Assembly (NCBI GenBank): GCA_002343445.1
Contig: DDSP01000076.1
Span: 1-19,935 of the forward strand
Length of the DNA: 19,935 nt
Direction of reading: 5' to 3'
Source: Chthonomonas sp. UBA2387
Lineage (GTDB): Bacteria; Armatimonadota; Fimbriimonadia; Fimbriimonadales; Fimbriimonadaceae
A program made the translations under genes and the position numbers. The notes below the pieces were generated by a model that saw only the letters and a list, made by a program, of their open reading frames with translations, was not told where the DNA came from and did no database searches. Below, piece by piece: positions 16,001-19,935 of this stretch. Within the stretch, counting starts at the first letter, position 1, and every line of letters starts with the position of its first letter.

Positions 16001-16443
16001 AGCGTCTCGCTCTTCAGGACCATGGTGAGCACGGGGTCGGAGGCCGTGTTCGCCTTGTTGATGACGGGCTTTTCGATCTCGTTGGGAAGTTGACCGACGA
16101 TGCGGTCCACCGCCGAACGCGTCTCGTTGAGCGCCTCGTTCATGTCCGTCCCGATGACGAACTGGGCGGTCACGATGGAGACGCCCTCTTGCGAGATGCT
16201 GACGACTTCCTGCAGGCCGTTGACGCCCGAGACGGACTCCTCGAGTTTGCGCGAGACTTGGACGGCGATCTCTTCCGGACCTGCGCCAGGATAGATCGTT
16301 GTGATCGAGATCACGCCAAACTCGACATCCGGGTTCTGCTCGACCCGCATGCTGTTGTAGGCGATCCACCCCATCAGGATGGCGGCCGCCATCAGCATGA
16401 AGATGAAGATCGGGCGCGCGATGGCGACTTTGGTCAATCCCAT
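13009..16443 (-). CDS. RND efflux pump permease (AcrB/HAE-type)
   Basis: This encodes a 1144-residue inner-membrane pump that uses the proton gradient to drive substrates out through the adaptor and the TolC-like channel. TM1 is at 12-30, the first periplasmic loop at 31-340, and TM2-TM6 at about 342-497. TM4 carries the proton-relay pair Asp412-Asp413 (GVLVDDAIVVLEN). GKNAILLVDYAN near the C-terminus supplies the relay lysine of TM10, and TRLRPIMMTT leads into TM11. The family pattern is hydrophobic drug-type (HAE) rather than clearly metal-type, though substrate is a guess. TM7 (541-560) is followed by a non-canonical stretch with two further hydrophobic segments (576-594 and 599-620) before the FFPPSDQSEVQV start of the second periplasmic loop. 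This explains a length above the usual 1020-1050. A GGAAG ribosome-binding site precedes the ATG, and the adaptor stop is 9 bases upstream. Confidence 0.95.
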   Translation of the reverse strand: MGLTKVAIARPIFIFMLMAAAILMGWIAYNSMRVEQNPDVEFGVISITTIYPGAGPEEIAVQVSRKLEESVSGVNGLQEVVSISQEGVSIVTAQFVIGTDMNEALNETRSAVDRIVGQLPNEIEKPVINKANTASDPVLTMVLKSETLDNQQLRDLADDKLKDRFARVAGVAQVAVTGGDQREIQVQIKKDRLLALGLGATDVWNAVRAATINLPSGRVKRGSEELSVRVLGEFKTVEEIENMVISVSDRTNPSSHPVIVRLKDVASVHDATVERRIYSRLDGDDSVTLAIQKAKEGNAVEISKAILEPQFGRPSLVDQLKTEYGIEFVVTRNAAVLIEESLFDLNFALFFGIFLVTIIVFLFLHNMRGTIIVGIAIPVCLMATLIALWVFGFTINNLSMLALSLAVGVLVDDAIVVLENIYRHLRMGEDPVTAAINGRSEIGLAAIAITLADVVVFLPIGFMGGIVGQFFRPLGIGFAIAVLLSLFVSFTVTPMLAARWYKAGEDWEHPSGRFARWFDARFNAFAASYGRALEWSLNHRWFVFSAGFVALIAVFLGIGGSFAGSVGEAIQRGMPPAIVVFGIAFTVFIGNLAMRRFKVSILIAGAALGAVFPLATFAGYQYGQWKGSAIFNFQFFPPSDQSEVQVSIELPVGSNLEATQEVVERVEKIVSEHPDTEYVVTTIGTQGGGFNAADNGTHLARVRVELHEKAALLDSIMFWKKHEGKLRTTPDTTVGAQMLERIGKIPGAEIVVATGTSQGFGAPIQMSFGGNDRALIQSTVEAVRERLAAGAVKGVVNPDISSQSGKPEIRAIPDRIKLADAGLTAVDVAQTMRLLYEGDDNTKFRVFGREYPIRVMMDLEDRDNADIIGDIPVKFQNGSPVYLRQVASLEPGVGVDKIQRRNREDEVMLTANLLPGYAAGTVQSEIDAWIEKENLIPEGVRVRPLGQADFQARETGYLTGALGLGLILVYMLLASLYNNLLYPLIIQLAQPQAMVGALLALILTDKTLNIVGFIGIIALVGLVGKNAILLVDYANTLRSRGKNRHDALVEAGPTRLRPIMMTTLAVILGMLPVAMAIGRGSEFRETIGITIIGGILLSTVLTLLIIPCSYTIFDDLSNIGARLFRKKTSDEYFAELTAENAAEA

Positions 16444-16452
16444 GGGGCTTCC

Positions 16453-17898
16453 TTACGCTCCTTCCTTGGCGTCTTCGATGCGGATGGCCGCACCGTCAAT
16501 CAAACCGGCGGCTCCTTGGACCACCACGCGTTGTCCGGGCTCGATCCCAAAGACCTGCACGCTGCCGTTCTGCCTCATGCCCGTGCGGACGTCCACCCGC
16601 TTCGCCTGCTCGCCGGAGACCACGAACACGTAGCTGGCCCCCGAACGAGCGACGACGGCATCGGACGGGACGACGACGGCTCCGGGAATCTCCCTGACGC
16701 GCAGAAGACCCCGCGCGAACATCCCCGGCATCAGTTGGTCGGTCAATCCTAGAATCTGTATCCGGACCGAGAACAGGCGGCCCAACTCGCGGCCCAAGGG
16801 GTTGATCGCGGCCACCGAACCCGAGAACTTGAGGTCGGGCAGGGCGTCGATCGAGACCTCGACGGCATCGCCCACCTTGACCTGCGCGACCAGGGTCTCC
16901 GGCAGCTGGCCATCGAAGTAGGTGCCGGAAGAGGAGACCACGCGGGCGATCGGCGAACCCGGTGCGACCACCGAGCCGACGGCCACGGGCTTGCCCGAGA
17001 CGCGGCCCGAGAACGGGCTGACCACGTCGGCCTCGCGAATCTGTTCTTGGATCAGGTCCACCTGGGCCAGCGCCGATTGAACGTTGGCCTCCGCCGAGCG
17101 GACTTGGTCGGTCAGGGTCACGTCGAGCCGTTGCGAGGTCTTCGCGGACCGGACGGCTTCCTCGGCTTGGCGGATGGCCTCGCGGGCGGCGATCACGTCC
17201 TCGTCGCGCGGGCCCCGCTCCACGATGCGCTGCTGCTGCAGGGCGTTTTCGTGGGCGGCCTCGGCCGAGCGAAGCATGTTCTGCGCCTGTTCGAGACGTT
17301 GGCGGGAGACGGCGTCGCCTTCGAAGAGGGCTCGAACGCGTTCGTACTCCTTGCGAGAGGTCTCCAGGTCGGAGGCTGCTTTGGCGACGGCGATCCGAGC
17401 TTGCGTCCGTTCCTCGTCGCGCGCGCCCGCCATGAGCTTGTCGTAATTCGTCTTGGCCGCACGCAACTGGGCTTCGGCGGAACTGACCCCCGAAGCCGTT
17501 CGATCCGGCGAGATGGCCGCGTTCGACTTGGCCTGGCTCAGGGCGCTTCGCGCCGCCGCGACGCCCGCTTGCGCCTGACGCAGACTGGCGAACAGCGAGG
17601 TCTTGTCCAGGCTCGCGATGCGCTGCCCCGTGCTCACGTTGTCGCCTTCGCGCACATACACGGCCACCACTCGTCCGGCTACGCGCGCGCCGACCACCGA
17701 GTCGTCGTCCGAGACGATGTCGCCCCGCACGTCCACGGTTTCGGCCAGCGTCGTCGTGGTCGCGTCGGCGACGGTGACGGGAACGGTCTTCTCGGAGAGG
17801 ATCTCCTCGGTTTTGGCGGCTTGCTTTTGGGCTTCCCGGTCCACGCAGCCCACGAGGGCGAGCGCGACCGCTGCGGCGGCGATCAATCGGACATTCAA
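16453..17898 (-). CDS. RND efflux periplasmic adaptor (membrane-fusion lipoprotein)
   Basis: This encodes a 481-residue membrane-fusion protein that bridges the RND pump and the TolC-like channel. The signal MNVRLIAAAAVALALVGC has a lipobox (LVGC), so Cys18 should be acylated, anchoring the protein in the inner membrane. A barrel-sandwich half-motif (VVAVYVREGDNVSTGQRIA) precedes an unusually long alpha-helical hairpin at about 105-285, rich in Ala, Gln, Glu and Arg heptads. The second half-motif, VVSPFSGRVSGKPVAVGSVV, a beta-barrel domain and a membrane-proximal domain complete it. The length is above the common 370-420 because of the long hairpin. The start codon is TTG, 7 bases after AAGGAG, and overlaps the TGA stop of the channel gene as TTGA. 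Confidence 0.92.
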   Translation of the reverse strand: MNVRLIAAAAVALALVGCVDREAQKQAAKTEEILSEKTVPVTVADATTTTLAETVDVRGDIVSDDDSVVGARVAGRVVAVYVREGDNVSTGQRIASLDKTSLFASLRQAQAGVAAARSALSQAKSNAAISPDRTASGVSSAEAQLRAAKTNYDKLMAGARDEERTQARIAVAKAASDLETSRKEYERVRALFEGDAVSRQRLEQAQNMLRSAEAAHENALQQQRIVERGPRDEDVIAAREAIRQAEEAVRSAKTSQRLDVTLTDQVRSAEANVQSALAQVDLIQEQIREADVVSPFSGRVSGKPVAVGSVVAPGSPIARVVSSSGTYFDGQLPETLVAQVKVGDAVEVSIDALPDLKFSGSVAAINPLGRELGRLFSVRIQILGLTDQLMPGMFARGLLRVREIPGAVVVPSDAVVARSGASYVFVVSGEQAKRVDVRTGMRQNGSVQVFGIEPGQRVVVQGAAGLIDGAAIRIEDAKEGA

Positions 17899-19205
17899 GA
17901 GTTGGCTCCTTCGGCTTTCGCGCCAAGATCGTCCGCGCCCACGGCCTTCTGGAGTTGGGCGTAGGCGGACAGCACGTCGTACTTGGCGATGACTAAGTTG
18001 GTTTTGGCGGTGGTCAGGTCGGTCTGGGCGCGGTCCACCTCGATCTGGATGGCTTCGCCCTCGGTGTACTTCACTTGGATGACGCGGAGGGCCTCCTCGG
18101 AGAGCCTCACCGCCTCCGTCGCGATGGCCAGCCTGGCGAGTGCGTCGGCATGGTTGGCCATGGCTTGCTGCACCTCGAACGAGACCCCGAGCAGCGTCTG
18201 CTCCAGCAGCACCCGCACCCGCGCCTGGTCTTCCTTGTACTGGCCGACCTGATACGAGACGTTGCCGCCATCGTAGATCGGGAACGAGACGACCGCAACG
18301 CCCGTCGTGGATTCCTTCCTTGCGCCGAACCCGCCCGCGTCGATGTTGCGCGAATGGACGACGCTCAGCCGGACGTCGGGGAGCAGGAGCCGCTTGGCCG
18401 CCTTGAGCGACGTGTCGTACGCGTCGAGCGTGGTCTTCAGGCTGCGGACCTCGGCGCGGGTGCCGATGGCGGATTCCTGGAGTCCTTCGAGCTTCTGGGT
18501 GAGCGGCCGCTCGCCGACTTGCACCTCGGCGACCTCGAACTCGGTTTCGACCGGACGCCCGATCACGCTGTTGAGCGCTTTCTTGGCCAAGCCGTACTGG
18601 TTCTGAGCGATGATCAGTTCACCCTGTGCGGCGGCCAATTGCGTCTCGGCCTGGACGACGTCCACCTTGGCGAGGCTGCCCTGCTCCAAGCCCAATCGCG
18701 CGTTCTTGACCGTGGCCTCGCGGAGCGCAACGGCTTCCTTGCGAACGCTCATCAGATCGCGCGCCTTGAGCACGTTGAGGTAGGCCGTGCGGACCGAACC
18801 CTTGACCGTGTTGATCTGGGCTTCCATGGTTTCGCGACCGGCTTGCGTGAGTTTCTTGTTGGCACTGATCGCGAGCCGCTTGGTGCCGGAGATGTCGATC
18901 GGCATGCTCAGGGTCAGGTCAACCTTCTTCTGGTCGATCGGGGAGATCACGACGCTTCCGCTGCCACCAAAGTCGGAGGTGGTGGCTCGGTCAAAACGTG
19001 TGTACGTGCCCTGCGCCGAAAGCGTGGGACCCAAAGCCGTCCGGAGTTGGCGCGTCACTTGCTCGGACTTGGAGATGTCCACCTCGGCCAGGCGAATGGA
19101 AAACGCGTGCTCCAGGGCGGCCTCGATGGCTTGGTCCATCGTCATCGGTCCAGACTGGCCAGCCAAGTGCGCTACGGCCCAGAGGAACAGCGCCGTCGGA
19201 TTCAA
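17895..19205 (-). CDS. TolC-family outer-membrane efflux channel
   Basis: This encodes a 436-residue outer-membrane factor forming the exit duct of the tripartite pump. A short hydrophobic signal (ALFLWAVAHLAG) precedes the typical first family helix MTMDQAIEAALEHAFSIRLAEVD. Two homologous halves of long amphipathic helices flank beta-strand segments (GTYTRFDRATTSDFGG in the first, LSVVHSRNIDAGGFGAR in the second). The second repeat ends with the usual EEALRVIQVKYTEGEAIQIEVDRAQTDL, YxxG-type motif included. No lipobox is seen. The start is TTG with GGAGG 7 bases upstream, overlapping the AbrB-like gene stop as TTGA; an ATG at residue 21 would remove the signal and is rejected. The TGA stop overlaps the adaptor TTG in the same way. 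Confidence 0.92.
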   Translation of the reverse strand: MNPTALFLWAVAHLAGQSGPMTMDQAIEAALEHAFSIRLAEVDISKSEQVTRQLRTALGPTLSAQGTYTRFDRATTSDFGGSGSVVISPIDQKKVDLTLSMPIDISGTKRLAISANKKLTQAGRETMEAQINTVKGSVRTAYLNVLKARDLMSVRKEAVALREATVKNARLGLEQGSLAKVDVVQAETQLAAAQGELIIAQNQYGLAKKALNSVIGRPVETEFEVAEVQVGERPLTQKLEGLQESAIGTRAEVRSLKTTLDAYDTSLKAAKRLLLPDVRLSVVHSRNIDAGGFGARKESTTGVAVVSFPIYDGGNVSYQVGQYKEDQARVRVLLEQTLLGVSFEVQQAMANHADALARLAIATEAVRLSEEALRVIQVKYTEGEAIQIEVDRAQTDLTTAKTNLVIAKYDVLSAYAQLQKAVGADDLGAKAEGANS

Positions 19206-19468
19206 GAGCCCGCCTCCGTCTCTTTGCGCTCGATGGCTTGGAGACCGGCTTGGAAGTGGTCCAAGAACTCGCGCACCGCGTCGATCTTGAACATAACGAT
19301 CCCGTCGTAGAGAGGGTGCTTCATAACCAGCAATTTGTCTCCGGGCTCGAATCCGAGTTCGGCGCGCGCTTCCGCAGGGATGACCACCTGTCCGCGCTCG
19401 CCGACCGTGACCGAGCCGTAGAACACTTCACACTTTTTCAACTTCGCGTCCTCCAACATGTTTTTCAT
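19202..19468 (-). CDS. AbrB/MazE/SpoVT-type DNA-binding protein
   Basis: This encodes an 88-residue protein with one swapped-hairpin AbrB domain at about 18-50 (GSVTVGERGQVVIPAEAR, then GFEPGDKLLVM), followed by a 35-residue C-terminal helix. Proteins of this type dimerise and bind DNA as transition-state regulators or antitoxins. No toxin gene adjoins it. Instead it is the first gene of the efflux operon and overlaps the TolC-like gene by 4 bases, which suggests an autoregulated local regulator. A TAGAAT -10 box directly abuts the ATG at 19468, so transcription would begin inside or after that codon. The ATG at 19459 (residue 4), 9 bases beyond the box, may be the true leaderless start, giving 85 residues. 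Confidence 0.85.
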   Translation of the reverse strand: MKNMLEDAKLKKCEVFYGSVTVGERGQVVIPAEARAELGFEPGDKLLVMKHPLYDGIVMFKIDAVREFLDHFQAGLQAIERKETEAGS

Positions 19469-19474
19469 ATTCTA
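19469..19474 (-). promoter_or_regulatory. -10 box (TAGAAT) of the efflux operon
   Basis: Read on the minus strand, TAGAAT directly precedes the ATG at 19468 and lies 9 bases before the in-frame ATG at 19459. No -35 match is seen. It is the only promoter-like element found upstream of the six-gene minus-strand cluster. Confidence 0.45.
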
Positions 19475-19580
19475 GCGAATCGAACGACTCGCCATGCAGG
19501 GGGACGTCTCAGCCATTGTGCAGGGACTTGGTTCCGGGGGCGGGCATTTCGTACCAATCGCGCTTCAAAGGCCCACCCGC

Positions 19581-19610
19581 TTGACCCGGAGGCATCGAAA
19601 CGCGCATAAT
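19581..19610 (+). promoter_or_regulatory. Promoter of rplU
   Basis: TTGACC (19581-19586) and CATAAT (19605-19610) are separated by 18 bp, identical in both hexamers and spacing to the tRNA-His promoter. The predicted leader is about 40 bases. It contains AAGGA (19642-19646), 10 bases before the rplU ATG. No larger leader structure is visible. Confidence 0.75.
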
Positions 19611-19656
19611 GCTTGTTTGCTGGCTCCTGTGGGAGTCGGGCAAGGACATCCAACCC

Positions 19657-19935
19657 ATGTACGCGATCGTCAAGACCGGTGGCAAGCAATACAAAGCCGA
19701 GGCCGAAGGGCTCATTATCGTTGAGAAGCTCGAGGGCGAGCCCGGCACCGTCGTCAATTTGGACGAGGTCGTGATGATCTGCGATGGCGACAACGTGAAG
19801 GTCGGCTCCCCGTTCGTGAAGGGCGCCTCGGTCACGGCCGAGATCGTCCGACAAGGCAAGGCCAAGAAGATCGTGGGCTTCAACTACAAGCCCAAGAAGA
19901 ACCAGCGCCGCCGCTGGGGCCACCGACAGCCGCAG
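19657..19935 (+). CDS. rplU: 50S ribosomal protein L21 (cut by window end)
   Basis: The first 93 codons of L21 are present; the family is about 100-105 residues, so roughly ten residues are missing beyond the right edge. MYAIVKTGGKQYKAE is the near-invariant N-terminus. VNLDEVVMICDGDNVKVGSPFV is the middle hairpin, and NYKPKKNQRRRWGHRQPQ is the basic RNA-binding end just before the usual final strand. L21 binds 23S rRNA in the large subunit. The start is supported by AAGGA 10 bases upstream and by a sigma-70-type promoter. rpmA (L27) is the expected next gene but lies outside the window. The gene diverges from the efflux operon. Confidence 0.98.
   Translation, partial: MYAIVKTGGKQYKAEAEGLIIVEKLEGEPGTVVNLDEVVMICDGDNVKVGSPFVKGASVTAEIVRQGKAKKIVGFNYKPKKNQRRRWGHRQPQ

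Noticed and set aside
19202..19468. The AbrB-like protein as the antitoxin of a toxin-antitoxin pair
   Set aside because: No small PIN, MazF or similar toxin gene lies beside it on either side; the neighbours are the channel gene and rplU.

Overview
The window looks like a chromosomal segment of a high-GC bacterium with a double membrane. The outer-membrane claim rests on a complete RND tripartite efflux operon (TolC-type channel, lipoprotein adaptor, inner-membrane pump). The presence of rplU, two tRNA genes and dense bacterial-style operons argues for a chromosome. The taxon cannot be fixed without a search. A BTAD/NB-ARC/TPR regulator beside a secreted beta-propeller protein with a PxKF domain, a GH44 glycosidase and apparent leaderless promoters would be compatible with Armatimonadota or a similarly deep lineage, but this is a low-confidence inference.

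Left end (1-1260): a small, visibly less GC-rich block with a hairpin, an NTF2/SnoaL-like gene on the plus strand, and a small PD-(D/E)XK nuclease-like gene on the minus strand. The nuclease gene starts 18 bases after the CCA end of a tRNA-Glu(CTC) gene. Centre left (1320-9877): a GH44 glycoside hydrolase on the minus strand diverges from a sarcosine/N-methyltryptophan-oxidase-like flavoprotein. These are followed on the plus strand by a 969-residue SARP-type STAND regulator and a 974-residue exported beta-propeller/cadherin-like/HYR/PxKF protein. The short gap between the last two holds an 11-bp-period direct repeat just upstream of a -10 box, which is the layout of a SARP-activated promoter. 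A terminator-like hairpin and a tRNA-His(GTG) gene follow.

Right half (10140-19468, all minus strand): six closely packed genes read in the order AbrB-like regulator, TolC-like channel, adaptor, RND pump, EEP-family nuclease/phosphatase with membrane segments, and a secreted type I phosphodiesterase/alkaline-phosphatase-superfamily enzyme. The first two junctions are identical 4-base TTGA stop/start overlaps with TTG start codons. The pump has about 70 extra residues containing two additional hydrophobic helices. The window ends inside rplU (ribosomal protein L21), which diverges from the operon and has a good sigma-70-type promoter.

No stretch longer than 300 bases lacks a gene. The longest gaps are 1-145, 494-653, 9878-10045 and 19469-19656, and their contents are listed. 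I saw no CRISPR array, insertion sequence, integrase or rRNA gene.
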